From Verrucomicrobiota bacterium (GTDB lineage: Bacteria; Verrucomicrobiota; Verrucomicrobiia; CAIQCK01): a stretch of 64,000 nt of DNA. How positions within the stretch are numbered: position 1 is the stretch's first letter; every line of letters starts with the position of its first letter. The position numbers and the translations under genes were made by a program. Below the pieces are notes generated by a model. That model made no database searches and was not told where the DNA came from. It saw nothing but the letters and a program-made list of their open reading frames with translations. Positions 16,270-25,114 of this stretch are shown here, piece after piece. The DNA is taken from assembly GCA_026397915.1 (NCBI GenBank), contig JAPLTX010000047.1, positions 1-64,000 on the forward strand, written 5' to 3'.

Positions 16270-17496
16270 TTACTTCGCACCGACGCAGTAGAGTGCGCGA
16301 TTCGAGCGGAGATAAATCCGGCCACCGATCGGGGTAATCGAGGCGCGGAACAATTCCCCGGCGCGATCACCGATGGAATTGCGGGCCACGAGGTTGAGTT
16401 TTGGGCCGGGCCGGATGACAAGAGTTTCGCCGGACTCGGTGTTGATGTAGATGAGGCCGCTGGACTCGATGGGCGAAGCGGTGAACGCCCCGGGAATCTT
16501 CTCCGACCAGAGAACTTTTCCGGAACGGGAATCGTAGGTCACGGCGTTGCCCTTCATGTCTATGGCGAACAGGTAATCACCGACGACGATGGGGGAGGAG
16601 ACGTCCCGAACCTTGGGGCGCGGCGTGTGCCATGCACGGTGGGTTTCGCTCACATCGCCCGAGCCGCCCGGACGAACCGCGTAGATGTCTCCAGCTTTGC
16701 CGTTGACGACAAAAAGCAGTCCGCGGGCGTATTCGGGCACTGGCTCTCCCCGGCCGGTGAATCCGCGGCAGTTCCAGAGCAGTTTGCCTGTGGCGGGGTC
16801 GTAGGCGTCGAGACCTTGTTCGCTGTTGACGACGAGTTCGGAACGCTTGTCGGTCCGGATTTCAATCGGCGTGCTCCAGCCTCCCATCGGTTTCTCGCCG
16901 CGCGAAGTGCGCCAGACGATCTTGCCCGTTTTCTTGTCGAGCGCAACGATGGAAGACTCGCCCTGCGCGTCGCAGTTCTGGATCACGCGGTCGCCGTCGA
17001 AGATCGGAGAGGCGGCGCAGCCCCAGGGTCCGGGGAACTCCGCCACCGATTGGGACCAGAGCGCTTTTCCGTTGAGATCGAAGCAGTGGACGCCAGCCCG
17101 GCCGAAGAAAGCGACAACGCGTTCGCCGTCGGTCGCGCAGGTTGGCGTGGCATGGCCATTCATACCATGCGTTTTCTCAGGTGAACCGCAGGTGATTGCC
17201 TTCTCCCAGAGAAGACGTCCGTCGCGCGCGTCGAGGGCGAGAACCAGACGAGTGTTTCCCTTGTCAGTCGCGGCGGTGAGGAAGATGCGCTGTTCCCAAT
17301 TGACGGGGGAAGAGTGTCCCTCGCCTTTCAACTCGACGCGCCAGAGAATGTTTTCCGCGCCCCACTTTGTCGGCAGAGGCGCCCCGATGTGGTGGCCGGT
17401 GCCCGTCGGGCCGCGGAAGCGAGACCAGTTTTCGGCGGCACCCGTGGTCAGGGAGAATGCGAAGCAAAGGAGGAGGACGGTTGTGATCTGTTTCAT
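16270..17496 (-). CDS. Exported PQQ-type beta-propeller protein
   Basis: ATG 17496 gives a signal peptide (MKQITTVLLLCFAFSLTTGAAE) and a mature protein that begins WSRFRGPTGTG, the standard opening of this family. Repeated blades follow with the motif A-L-D-x-x-(D/T)-G-K-x-x-W (for example ALDARDGRLLWE, ALDKKTGKIVWR, YDPATGKLLWN, YDSRSGKVLWS). These outer-membrane or periplasmic propellers resemble BamB and quinoprotein dehydrogenases, but no PQQ-ligand disulfide pair is apparent and a redox role should not be assumed. It has no visible operon partner. A related protein is encoded at 37490. Confidence 0.85.
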   Translation of the reverse strand: MKQITTVLLLCFAFSLTTGAAENWSRFRGPTGTGHHIGAPLPTKWGAENILWRVELKGEGHSSPVNWEQRIFLTAATDKGNTRLVLALDARDGRLLWEKAITCGSPEKTHGMNGHATPTCATDGERVVAFFGRAGVHCFDLNGKALWSQSVAEFPGPWGCAASPIFDGDRVIQNCDAQGESSIVALDKKTGKIVWRTSRGEKPMGGWSTPIEIRTDKRSELVVNSEQGLDAYDPATGKLLWNCRGFTGRGEPVPEYARGLLFVVNGKAGDIYAVRPGGSGDVSETHRAWHTPRPKVRDVSSPIVVGDYLFAIDMKGNAVTYDSRSGKVLWSEKIPGAFTASPIESSGLIYINTESGETLVIRPGPKLNLVARNSIGDRAGELFRASITPIGGRIYLRSNRALYCVGAK

Positions 17497-17666
17497 GGGA
17501 TAAGGGGACGAAAGGCTGCGAGTTTTTGACTCCGGCATGTGGATGGCGGCGCGCCGCTTCTGGAAAGCGTTTGCGATGTTGCTGGCGTGCCGTTGATCAT
17601 GACTGAGTTCGAGCTTCAGCGGCATCCTAGCCGCATGGTCAGCCGATGCCAACACAAACACTGATG

Positions 17667-17689
17667 TTGGCGCGGGAGTTTCCCGCCAA
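17667..17689 (-). terminator. Hairpin downstream of kamA-like gene
   Basis: TTGGCGCGGGA GTT TCCCGCCAA folds with a two-base bulge, 40 bp beyond the stop of the radical SAM gene. No T-run follows on the minus strand, so termination is only a possibility. Confidence 0.3.
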
Positions 17690-17728
17690 GTATTCGCTTC
17701 GCGCAAGTCAGAACCGGTCTTCTCGTGG

Positions 17729-18949
17729 CTAGACCACTTCGACCTGACGAGGCTTGGTGGGTTGAGGCGCGGTCTCTGACAGGGCTTCGGGATACTCGAA
17801 GACTTTGCCCTCGAAGTTGCGGAAGATGACACGCTCTTCGTCGCGATAGATGACGTATTCAGGGCTGACGGGCACTTTGCCGCCGCCACCGGGAGCGTCA
17901 ATGACGTATTGTGGCACCGCGTAGCCGGTCGTGTGGCCGCGCAACGACTGCATGATCTCCAGCCCGCGGCTGACGCTGCTGCGCAGGTGCGCGGAGCCGG
18001 TGATCAGGTCGCATTGATAGATGTAATAAGGACGGACGCGCATCATGAGCAGCTTTTGCAGGAGAGCTTTCATGGTGACGGGGTCGTCGTTGACACCGCG
18101 CAGCAGGACGCTCTGGTTGCCGAGCGGGATGCCGGCGTCGGAGAGGCGCTCGCAAGCGGTTTTCATCTCCGGCGTGCATTCGCGTGGGTGGTTGGTGTGA
18201 ATGCTCATCCAGAGCGGCTGATGACGGCGGAGTGTGGCGCAAAGTTCCGGCGTGACGCGTTGCGGCAGGAAGATTGGGATGCGCGAGCCAATGCGCACAA
18301 GCTCCACGTGGCGGATGGCGCGGAGCCGGCCAAGCAGCCAGTCGAGCTTCTCATCGCTGAGCAACAGCGGATCGCCGCCACTGACAAGCACGTCGCGCAC
18401 TTCCTTGTGCTCGCGGATGTAAGTGAGCGCCTGTTCGATCTTCGGATGAAAATCGTAATCGCTGGCGCCGCTGACGAGCCGCGAGCGCGTGCAGTAGCGG
18501 CAGTAGGCGGCGCAACGATCCGTGACGAGCAGCAGCACGCGGTCGGGATAACGATGGACGAGGCCGGGCACGGGCGAATGACTATCTTCGCCGCACGGGT
18601 CGGCCATTTCCCAGTGCGCGGTATGCGTTTCCTCGATGCGCGGGATGACCTGGCGGCGGATCGGCCCGCCGGGGTCGTTGGCTTCGACGAGGTTGAAGAA
18701 GTAAGGCGTGATGGCCGTCGCGAGCTTGTGGCCGGAGAGTTTGAAGCCGGCCTCCTCTTCGGGCGTGAGCCGCATCAACGTGCTGATTTGGTTGAGGTTG
18801 GTCAGCCGGTGCTGGAGCTGCCAGCGGTAGCTGTTCCAGTCCTCGTCGCTGACGTCACGCCAGTGGCCTTTGCCAGGCGAAACGAATTCCTTCAGCAACG
18901 ACCCTGCCGATGGCGGCTCGTCGCACAATGAAGGTTCCTCGGGTTCCAT
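17729..18949 (-). CDS. kamA: KamA-family radical SAM aminomutase (lysine 2,3-aminomutase-like)
   Basis: The 406-residue product carries the radical SAM cluster motif CxxxCxxC (Cys146, Cys150, Cys153; CAAYCRYC), the GGDPLLLSD segment of the KamA family and the PLP-region pattern near NQSVLLRGVNDD. Family members move the alpha-amino group of lysine to C3, giving beta-lysine, either free or for EF-P modification (EpmB). The length is closer to KamA than to the shorter EpmB. No epmA or beta-lysine acetyltransferase is in the window, so the product's use is open. ATG 18949 is the natural start. Confidence 0.88.
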   Translation of the reverse strand: MEPEEPSLCDEPPSAGSLLKEFVSPGKGHWRDVSDEDWNSYRWQLQHRLTNLNQISTLMRLTPEEEAGFKLSGHKLATAITPYFFNLVEANDPGGPIRRQVIPRIEETHTAHWEMADPCGEDSHSPVPGLVHRYPDRVLLLVTDRCAAYCRYCTRSRLVSGASDYDFHPKIEQALTYIREHKEVRDVLVSGGDPLLLSDEKLDWLLGRLRAIRHVELVRIGSRIPIFLPQRVTPELCATLRRHQPLWMSIHTNHPRECTPEMKTACERLSDAGIPLGNQSVLLRGVNDDPVTMKALLQKLLMMRVRPYYIYQCDLITGSAHLRSSVSRGLEIMQSLRGHTTGYAVPQYVIDAPGGGGKVPVSPEYVIYRDEERVIFRNFEGKVFEYPEALSETAPQPTKPRQVEVV

Positions 18950-19038
18950 AAAATAAACGCCTGCTGCCTTTGGCTAGTGGGCTTTGTTTTCCGAAGTATA
19001 GACCGCGACGGGTTGCTGTCAAGTTGAGTGGACTTGTC

Positions 19039-19109
19039 GTAGCGCCGGCATCCATGCCGGCCGCGCTTGTCGTTGGGAGAAACAGCGCCGGCAGGGATGT
19101 CGGCGCTAC
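19039..19109. repeat. Nested palindromic repeat (REP-like)
   Basis: Two 23-base arms (19039-19061 and 19087-19109) are inverted copies with two mismatches, around a 25-base loop. Each arm contains its own near-palindrome (GCCGGCATCCATGCCGGC). It lies between divergently transcribed genes, so it is not a simple terminator. Confidence 0.7.
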
Positions 19110-19198
19110 CGCCGGCGGCTTTTCCTCTCCATTTCCGAATCGCCCCGTTGTAGTGTCGCACTATCGTGATCGAATCACCGAAATGTTCCGGCCGTGAG

Positions 19199-19870
19199 AT
19201 GATCTGGCTCGTGCGCGGGCTGGCGTTTGTGCTCGCGGGGCTGGTGGGCAGCGTGGCTTGTGTCGCGCTGAACCGGATTTCGCCACTGTCGGCGTTGCTG
19301 GGGCAGCATCTGCTGGGGTTGCCGCTGGCGGGCGCGCTGTTGTGGTTTGGCTCGGCCTCGCTGCGGCGGGTGACGACGCTTGGCATGACTTGGAGATCCG
19401 CAGCGGCTCGCTGTTTCTGGTCGGCGATGGGTGTGTGTTTGCTGTCACCGTTCGTTTACTTCTGGCACGGCGCGCCGTCGGTGGACTATCTCACATTGAA
19501 CTTCGTTGTTTTCAACCTGAGCAGCGCGGTGTTCGTCTGCAACGCGAACCGGCTCATCTTTTGGCTCGCGGAGTTTTACGGTGACAGGATGCTGGCGACG
19601 CTGGCGCGCGGGAGTGAGTTGTTTTGCTATTCCACATTGTCGTTTGCGGTGGGCGCGTGCGTCGTGGGAAGTTGGATTGTCGCGACGCGGGAGGGCATGA
19701 GCATGGGCGCGGCGGTGGATTTGATGTTGAGCAGTTTCTGGCCGTGGTTGGTCGCGGTGGGGATGGCGCCGGTGTGCATCACGGCGGCGTTGATCTGGAC
19801 GGCAAAGGCGATCAGCTTGGAGCGATTCGAGTCGCTCGTTGGTGGGGTGAGACCCGAGAATCGGAATTAA
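19199..19870 (+). CDS. Multi-pass membrane protein of unknown function
   Basis: The roughly 223-residue product has about six hydrophobic helices from its first residues (MIWLVRGLAFVLAGLVGS) to near the C-terminus, which ends in a short hydrophilic tail. ATG 19199 begins at the first helix; an in-frame GTG at 19166 would add 11 polar residues, and neither start has a strong ribosome site. No conserved charged motif or family signature was recognised. It stands alone between a palindromic repeat and a convergent aminotransferase gene. Confidence 0.65.
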   Translation: MIWLVRGLAFVLAGLVGSVACVALNRISPLSALLGQHLLGLPLAGALLWFGSASLRRVTTLGMTWRSAAARCFWSAMGVCLLSPFVYFWHGAPSVDYLTLNFVVFNLSSAVFVCNANRLIFWLAEFYGDRMLATLARGSELFCYSTLSFAVGACVVGSWIVATREGMSMGAAVDLMLSSFWPWLVAVGMAPVCITAALIWTAKAISLERFESLVGGVRPENRN

Positions 19871-19897
19871 GCCCGTAAAAAGACGGTGAAGTAATCC

Positions 19898-19946
19898 TCA
19901 CGCTCCGCGTAAGGTCTCCTCGAATGCCGCGCCACGCGAAGCGTGA
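19898..19946. terminator. Inverted repeat between convergent genes
   Basis: TCACGCTCCGCG (19898-19909) pairs with CGCGAAGCGTGA (19935-19946), 11 of 12 bases, around a 25-base loop. It lies between the membrane-protein gene and the convergent aminotransferase gene and may serve both. No T-run. Confidence 0.35.
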
Positions 19947-20003
19947 TGACGGCTGTCTGATCTGTTTCGCGTCCTTTCGCGCGGGCAACTCGCGGCGCTG
20001 GCG

Positions 20004-21113
20004 TTACGCGCAACGCTGCAAGGTATCCACCACGTAGGTCACCTGTTCCTGCGTCAGTTCGGGGAACATCGGCAGCGAAAGAATGCGGTCGGCAGCGGCT
20101 TCGGCCGCCGGGAACGCGCCGCGCTTGTAGCCCAAGTCCGCGTAAACTTTTTGGAGGTGGACCGGAATGGGATAGTGAATGCCGGTGGCGACGCCCGCGG
20201 CGGTGAGTTGTTCTTGGACCTTGGCTCGGTTGGCGACCTGGATAATGTAGAGATGCCAGACGTGTGTGCCGTAGCTGACCTGACGCGGCGGTTCGACGCC
20301 GATGCGCTGGAGGGCGGTGGCATAGGCGGCGGCGGCGCGCTGACGGGCGGCGGTCCAGTCGGGCAGATGCTTCAGCTTCACGCGCAAGATCGCGGCCTGC
20401 ATGGTGTCGAGGCGGCTGTTGAAGCCTTTGAAGTCGTGGTGATATTTCGCGGCCTGGCCGTATTCGCGGGTTGCGCGCAGCTTGACGGCGAGAGCCTCGC
20501 TGTTGGTTGTGATCGCGCCGCCGTCCCCGTAAGCACCGAGGTTTTTGCCGGGATAGAAGCTGAACGCCGCCGCGTCGCCGAACGCGCCAACGCGCTTGCC
20601 GCGATACTCCGCGCCGTGCGCCTGGCAGGCGTCCTCGATGACGCGCAGGTTGTGGCGCTTGGCGATGGCCAGGATCGCGTCCATGTCCGCCGGCTGGCCG
20701 TAGAGATGGACCGGGATGATCGCCTTGGTGCGCGGTGTGATGGCGGCTTCGACCTTCTTGACATCAATCTGGTAGGTGAGGGGATCGCAGTCCACCAGCA
20801 CCGGTCGCGCGCCGGTGTAGGAAATGGACAATGGCGTGGCGATGAAGGTATTGGCTTGCGTGATGACCTCATCGCCGGGACCGATGCCGAGGGCGCAGAG
20901 CGTCAGGTAAAGCGCGTCAGTGCCGCTGGCCACGCCCACACAGTATTGCGCGCCGCAATACCCGGCAAACTCCTGCTCGAACTGTTTCACCTCCAGGCCG
21001 AGGATGAAGCGCGACGTGGCCATCACCGGCTCGATGGCGGCGCGCACTTCATCGGCAATGCCGCGATACTGGCTCACAAGATCAACGAACGGGATTTTCT
21101 GTGTGTTGCTCAT
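20004..21113 (-). CDS. DegT/DnrJ/EryC1/StrS aminotransferase
   Basis: This 369-residue PLP enzyme transfers an amino group from glutamate to a nucleotide-linked keto sugar. The Schiff-base lysine is Lys190 in [15 protein letters not shown]; the ED pair before DACQAHGA and the substrate Q/H region fit the WbpE/WlbC type group. ATG 21113 is chosen because it begins the conserved N-terminus ([10 protein letters not shown]). The start overlaps the stop of a decayed Gfo/Idh/MocA oxidoreductase (ATGA), the enzyme that normally makes its keto-sugar substrate in 2,3-diacetamido sugar pathways. No other sugar-modifying genes are nearby, so the pathway here may be broken or completed elsewhere. Confidence 0.9.
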   Translation of the reverse strand: MSNTQKIPFVDLVSQYRGIADEVRAAIEPVMATSRFILGLEVKQFEQEFAGYCGAQYCVGVASGTDALYLTLCALGIGPGDEVITQANTFIATPLSISYTGARPVLVDCDPLTYQIDVKKVEAAITPRTKAIIPVHLYGQPADMDAILAIAKRHNLRVIEDACQAHGAEYRGKRVGAFGDAAAFSFYPGKNLGAYGDGGAITTNSEALAVKLRATREYGQAAKYHHDFKGFNSRLDTMQAAILRVKLKHLPDWTAARQRAAAAYATALQRIGVEPPRQVSYGTHVWHLYIIQVANRAKVQEQLTAAGVATGIHYPIPVHLQKVYADLGYKRGAFPAAEAAADRILSLPMFPELTQEQVTYVVDTLQRCA

Positions 21114-21307
21114 TCTGTTCTTGGGGTTATCCGTTTCACCGGGTTGTTCTGTTTGTTGTAACAACTGCCGCACACCGCGCGCATCGCGTTGGCGCGGGCG
21201 CAACCGACGACCATGGGGCCGGCGAGCGCGCAAACACTGCGGACATCGTTCGGCCTCGAATGACCGCAGCCGATCACGCCAACGTGAATTATTTGCTCCA
21301 TGCTCAT
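21110..21307 (-). pseudogene. Decayed N-terminal fragment of a Gfo/Idh/MocA oxidoreductase
   Basis: A 65-codon frame reads [19 protein letters not shown] followed by VVGCARA. This is the NAD-binding start of Gfo/Idh/MocA sugar dehydrogenases (usual form VGVIGCGxWGPNxxRN...VVGCADA) with the WG pair changed to SR and the acidic ribose-binding residue lost. The rest of the usual 330-plus residues is missing; after about residue 45 the sequence is unrelated. The stop overlaps the aminotransferase ATG, a relic of translational coupling. Confidence 0.65.
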
Positions 21308-21506
21308 CTACCTCTCCAAACGGGCGCGGATGCTACACGGAGCCGTTTCCAGCAACAAGGCTGGAAATCAAGCAGATGTGTTTGGTATGGTGTCGAGGGC
21401 GTGGCAGGTCGGAAAAAACCGCTTGCTTCCCCTAGGTCTTTCAGTATCCTTCGCCGCGCTGTTGGCTGGACGAAGATGGCGTTGAAGTGACTCACGGTTG
21501 ATCAGG

Positions 21507-21540
21507 AGCGCGAGGTCATGACGCGCTTCTTTCTTTTTTT
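21507..21540 (+). terminator. Terminator-like hairpin in the prs leader (possible attenuator)
   Basis: AGCGCG (21507-21512) pairs with CGCGCT (21522-21527) and is followed by TCTTTCTTTTTTT. No plus-strand gene ends just upstream; the structure sits 12 bases before the prs start codon, directly ahead of its GAAGG ribosome site. That position fits an attenuator better than an ordinary terminator. Confidence 0.5.
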
Positions 21541-21552
21541 GAAGGTTTTGCG

Positions 21553-22515
21553 GTGAACGATTTATCGGAAATGAAGGTTTTTAGCGGTAATTCAAACAGG
21601 CCGCTCGCACAGGCCATCGCCGAGTATTGCGGTCTGCCGCTCGGCGACGCCACCGTGAGTTCTTTCCCCGATGGGGAGACGATGGTGAAGATCAACGAGA
21701 ACATCCGCGGCCGGGATGTTTATATCGTCCAGAGCACCTGTCCGCCGACGAACCAGCACATCATGGAGTTGCTGATCCTGATTGACGCGGCGCGGCGGGC
21801 CAGCGCAACGCGGATCACGGCGGTGATTCCGTTTTTCGGCTACGCGCGGCAGGACCGCAAAGACCAGCCGCGTGTGCCGATCACAGCGAAGCTGATTGCG
21901 AACGTGTTGACCACGGCCGGTGCGGATCGCGTGCTGACGATGGACCTGCACGCGCAGCAGATTCAGGGATTTTTCGACGTGCCGGTGGATCATCTCTACG
22001 CGGCGCCGGTTCTTTACAAACATTTGAAGGAGATGAACCTGCCGGACCTGGTGGTGGTGTCGCCGGACGTGGGCGGGATGAAGATGGCGTATTCCTACGC
22101 GCAGATGCTCCATGCCGACCTGGCGATCGTGGCCAAGAGGCGCGTGTCGGGCGAGGAAGTGGAGGCGCTGTATGTCGTCGGAGAAGTGGAAGGCAAGACG
22201 GTGCTGCTCGTGGACGACATGACGGAGACGGCTGGGACGTTGACGGCAGCGGCGCGAATCCTTAAGAAGCAGGGTGCGAAACGGATTCTGGCTGGTGTGT
22301 CGCATACGATCCTGAACGACAAGGCCGTGGAGCGGTTGCAGAAGTCGGACATTGATGAATTGATCACGACGAACTCGGTGCCGCCGCGCGAGGTGCCGAA
22401 CTTCAAGCTGACGGCGCTGAACGTCGCGGGCTTGTTGGGCGAAGGCATTTTGCGCGTCCACAACGCCGAATCGGTGAGTTCACTTTTTGAAATCAACAAC
22501 GCAGAAAAACTGTAA
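21553..22515 (+). CDS. prs: Ribose-phosphate pyrophosphokinase
   Basis: The enzyme makes PRPP from ribose 5-phosphate and ATP for purine, pyrimidine, histidine, tryptophan and NAD synthesis. The 320-residue product has the FPDGE segment, the flexible loop FGYARQDRKDQPR, the metal site DLHAQQIQGFF...DHLYA and the PRPP-binding loop LVDDMTETAGT. It begins with GTG 21553, seven bases after GAAGG; a second start (ATG 21571) is possible. It opens a long plus-strand gene block and is followed 12 bp later by rplY. A hairpin with a T-run in its leader may regulate entry into the block. Confidence 0.97.
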   Translation: MNDLSEMKVFSGNSNRPLAQAIAEYCGLPLGDATVSSFPDGETMVKINENIRGRDVYIVQSTCPPTNQHIMELLILIDAARRASATRITAVIPFFGYARQDRKDQPRVPITAKLIANVLTTAGADRVLTMDLHAQQIQGFFDVPVDHLYAAPVLYKHLKEMNLPDLVVVSPDVGGMKMAYSYAQMLHADLAIVAKRRVSGEEVEALYVVGEVEGKTVLLVDDMTETAGTLTAAARILKKQGAKRILAGVSHTILNDKAVERLQKSDIDELITTNSVPPREVPNFKLTALNVAGLLGEGILRVHNAESVSSLFEINNAEKL

Positions 22516-22527
22516 GGGAGTGCACGG

Positions 22528-23304
22528 ATGCAGCAAGTCGCATTGAAAGCAAACTATCGGAAGACCACCCGTCGGGGCGAGGTCAAGAAACTGCGCGCCG
22601 CTGGCGTGGTGCCGGGCGTGGTCTATGGCGCCCACACGAAGCCGTTGAGCGTGGAGGTTTCCGGCAAGGAGCTGGGGAAGGTGTTGCACAGCTCCACCAG
22701 CGAGAACGTGCTGGTGGAATTGGACCTCGCGGGCGGCGCCACCGCAGAAAAGCGGCTGGCGATGGTCCAGGAGGTGCAGCATGATCACCTCACGGACACG
22801 GTGTTGCACGTGGACTTCCACGAGTTGAAGGCCGACGAGAAGTTCACGGCTCGGGTGCCGGTCCACGCGGTAGGCGAGGCTTCCGGTGTGAAGAACAGCG
22901 GCGGCGTGCTCGAATTCGCGATGCGCTACATGCACCTGCGTTGCTTGCCGAAGGATTTGCCGGAGCAGATCAGCGTGGATGTCACGAAATTGGAGATTGG
23001 CCAGACGATCCACGTTGGCGAGGTGGCGTTGCCCGCGGGTGTTGAGACGCTCGAGCGCAAGGATTTGCCCCTGTTCATCGTCGTCGCGCCGCAGGTTGAA
23101 GAAGAAGCTGCCGCGCCGGTCGAGGGTGCAGCGACCGAGCCGGAAGTCATCACGGCCAAGAAGGCCGAAGGCGAAGAAGGCGCCGCCGAGGAAGGCAAAG
23201 GCGAGAAACCCAAGGGCAAGGCCGAGGCTGGCAAAGCCGAAGCCGGCAAGGGCGAAGCCAAGCCCGAGGCGAAAGCGGCGAAGCCCGAGGCGAAGAAAAA
23301 GTAA
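22528..23304 (+). CDS. rplY: Ribosomal protein bL25 (CTC type)
   Basis: The 258-residue CTC-type bL25 binds 5S rRNA through its N-terminal domain (KANYRKTTRRGEVKKLRAAG...PGVVYG) and has the longer second beta domain typical of this class. The last 50 residues are an Ala/Glu/Lys repeat tail (KAEAGKAEAGKGEAKPEAK), a common but variable extension. ATG 22528 is preceded by AAGGGAG. It lies between prs and pth, the order seen in many bacteria (prs-ctc-pth), supporting the assignment. Confidence 0.95.
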   Translation: MQQVALKANYRKTTRRGEVKKLRAAGVVPGVVYGAHTKPLSVEVSGKELGKVLHSSTSENVLVELDLAGGATAEKRLAMVQEVQHDHLTDTVLHVDFHELKADEKFTARVPVHAVGEASGVKNSGGVLEFAMRYMHLRCLPKDLPEQISVDVTKLEIGQTIHVGEVALPAGVETLERKDLPLFIVVAPQVEEEAAAPVEGAATEPEVITAKKAEGEEGAAEEGKGEKPKGKAEAGKAEAGKGEAKPEAKAAKPEAKKK

Positions 23305-23331
23305 AGCGGCGCGACGGGCGCTGGGTTTGCC

Positions 23332-23922
23332 ATGGGCGACATCCAGTTGGTGGTTGGACTTGGCAACCCGGGCCGCGAATACGGCGAGACGCGGCACAAC
23401 GTCGGTTATCGCGTCGTGGAGAAGCTGGCGGCCGACGCCGGCGCGCGATGGCAGCGGGCTGCGAAGTTTGAAGCCGAGATCGCGGAGGCGCATCTGGCAG
23501 GCAGGAAGATTGTTCTTGCCAAGCCGATGACCTTCATGAATCTGAGCGGTCGCGCCTGCGTGGCGCTGCTGCACTGGCACAAGTTTGCGCCGGACCAGAT
23601 GTTGGTGGTGACAGACGACGCGGACTTGGACGTGGGCCGGCTGCGGCTGCGGCTGAAAGGCAGCAGCGGCGGTCACAACGGACTGAAGAGCATTGGCGAG
23701 TTGGTTGGCGCCGAGCAGTTTCCGCGGGTGCGGATCGGCATTGGCCGTCCGATGCGGCGGAGCGAAGGCGCGCCGGAAAACGCGCTGGTGGATTTTGTGC
23801 TGAGCAGGTTCCGGAAAGAGGAACTGGCGGCGGTTGGCGAAACCGTCGCACGCGCGGCAGAAGCGGTGGCGTGTGCCATCGAACGCGGCATGGCAGCCGC
23901 AATGAATGAATTTAATGGTTGA
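23332..23922 (+). CDS. pth: Peptidyl-tRNA hydrolase
   Basis: The 196-residue enzyme frees tRNA from prematurely released peptidyl-tRNA. It has the family core VVGLGNPGREYGETRHNVGY with the catalytic His in RHN, then LAKPMTFMNLSG and the GSSGGHNGLKSI segment. Length is normal. It lies 27 bp after rplY and is followed 49 bp later by rpsF, so it is probably in the same transcript. Confidence 0.97.
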   Translation: MGDIQLVVGLGNPGREYGETRHNVGYRVVEKLAADAGARWQRAAKFEAEIAEAHLAGRKIVLAKPMTFMNLSGRACVALLHWHKFAPDQMLVVTDDADLDVGRLRLRLKGSSGGHNGLKSIGELVGAEQFPRVRIGIGRPMRRSEGAPENALVDFVLSRFRKEELAAVGETVARAAEAVACAIERGMAAAMNEFNG

Positions 23923-23971
23923 TCGCCGCGCGAATGAGAACGCGGCGACCGGATGTGAAAGGAACAGTCAA

Positions 23972-24292
23972 GTGAATCAATACGAGGCATTATTTGTGAT
24001 CAATACGGGCGGCAAGGACGACGCGGCGCCTGACTTGATCGAGGCGCTGAAGAAGGATCTGGAGACAGCCGGCGCCAAGGTGAAGGCCATCCAGAAGATG
24101 GACAAGCGGACATTCGCGCGTGCGACGAAGAAACAGTCCGCGGGCTACTATGTGAATTTCGTCTTCGACGCGCCAGCGACGGCTATTGCGCCGTTGCGCG
24201 CGAAGCTGGCGCTGAACGAAACGGTGTTCCGCGTCATGTTCCTGGAAGCAGTCGAGAAGAAAGTCGAAGCGAAAGAGCCGGCCGCGGCCTGA
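23972..24292 (+). CDS. rpsF: Ribosomal protein bS6
   Basis: The 106-residue small-subunit protein starts with GTG 23972, eight bases after GAAAGGA; the product opens with VNQYEALFVI, the normal bS6 N-terminus. The conserved KRTFARATKKQSAGYYVNF segment follows and the C-terminus is a short Glu/Lys/Ala tail. An upstream ATG at 23906 would add 22 residues that overlap pth and do not resemble bS6. It is followed by ssb and rpsR, the standard rpsF-ssb-rpsR order. Confidence 0.95.
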   Translation: MNQYEALFVINTGGKDDAAPDLIEALKKDLETAGAKVKAIQKMDKRTFARATKKQSAGYYVNFVFDAPATAIAPLRAKLALNETVFRVMFLEAVEKKVEAKEPAAA

Positions 24293-24304
24293 TAGGAGTT
24301 TTTT

Positions 24305-24775
24305 ATGGCGTCGTTGAACAAAGTCTTTCTTGTGGGCAATCTGACGCGCGATCCTGAACGCAGTTATACGCCGAAGGGAATGGCGCTGACGAAGTTCGGC
24401 ATGGCCGTCAATCACGTCTATACGACCGAATCCGGCGAGAAGCGGGAAGAGGCGAACTTCTTCGACATCGTAGTTTGGGGCAAGCAAGCGGAGGCGGCGG
24501 CGCAGTATTTGAGCAAAGGGCGGCCGGTGCTCATTGAGGGCCGACTGAAGTATGAGTCGTGGCAGAACGACAAGGGTGAGAAGCGCAGTAAGATCAGCGT
24601 TGTGGCCGAGCGCGTGCAGTTCCTTGGCAGCGGCCAGCGCACCGGTGGGCAGGAATTCCGCGAGGGCGGTCCGGCGCCGGAACGTGCCGAGCGCGCGCCA
24701 GCGGAGACGCCAGCGGAAGACATCACGCCGGAAGCGCCGGCTGCAAGCAAGGAGAAGGACGACATCCCCTTCTAG
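24305..24775 (+). CDS. ssb: Single-stranded DNA-binding protein
   Basis: The 156-residue protein has the OB-fold (NKVFLVGNLTRDPE...NFFDIVVWGKQAE...GRLKYESWQNDKGEKRSK) in the first 110 residues, a flexible Pro/Glu/Ala linker and the acidic tip DDIPF that recruits replication and repair partners. A strong AGGAG site precedes ATG 24305. It sits between the bS6 and bS18 genes. Its tail probably contacts the replication proteins, including DnaB's partners. Confidence 0.97.
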   Translation: MASLNKVFLVGNLTRDPERSYTPKGMALTKFGMAVNHVYTTESGEKREEANFFDIVVWGKQAEAAAQYLSKGRPVLIEGRLKYESWQNDKGEKRSKISVVAERVQFLGSGQRTGGQEFREGGPAPERAERAPAETPAEDITPEAPAASKEKDDIPF

Positions 24776-24823
24776 AAGTTTTGGAATCCAAGACGACGTA
24801 ACGAAAAGAACTGAGACGGACTT

Positions 24824-25075
24824 ATGGTTAAAAAAAAGCGGGAAAAAACCAAGAGAGATTCAACTCGGCCTCGCATGAGCGAGATGCCGAAGCGGAAGTG
24901 CAAACTTTGCGAAGATCAGGTGCAGGTGGACTACAAGCAGCCGGAATTGCTGCGACGGTTCATCACCGAGCGCGGCAAGATCGTCGGCCGCCACTCGAGC
25001 GGCGCGTGCGCCAAACACCAACGCGAAATCACGCGGGCCATCAAGCGCGCCCGCATCATGCTCCTCGTGCGCTAA
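24824..25075 (+). CDS. rpsR: Ribosomal protein bS18
   Basis: The 83-residue protein has a basic N-terminal extension, then [10 protein letters not shown], a CxxC that hints at the zinc-containing form, and the bS18 core [21 protein letters not shown]...[16 protein letters not shown]. bS18 pairs with bS6 on the platform of the 30S subunit, in keeping with the gene order. ATG 24824 is used; a second ATG (24875) just before the core is also possible. Confidence 0.95.
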   Translation: MVKKKREKTKRDSTRPRMSEMPKRKCKLCEDQVQVDYKQPELLRRFITERGKIVGRHSSGACAKHQREITRAIKRARIMLLVR

Positions 25076-25114
25076 CCCACGCCACGCCGGACCCATTTTC
25101 ATCTACGGACTCGT

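Noticed and set aside
17729..18949. EpmB (EF-P lysine aminomutase) as the specific name
   Set aside because: Length and the lack of epmA nearby do not allow a choice; only the KamA family is supported.
18950..19198. Small RNA at the nested palindrome
   Set aside because: No promoter or T-run is visible; a repeat element explains the structure better.
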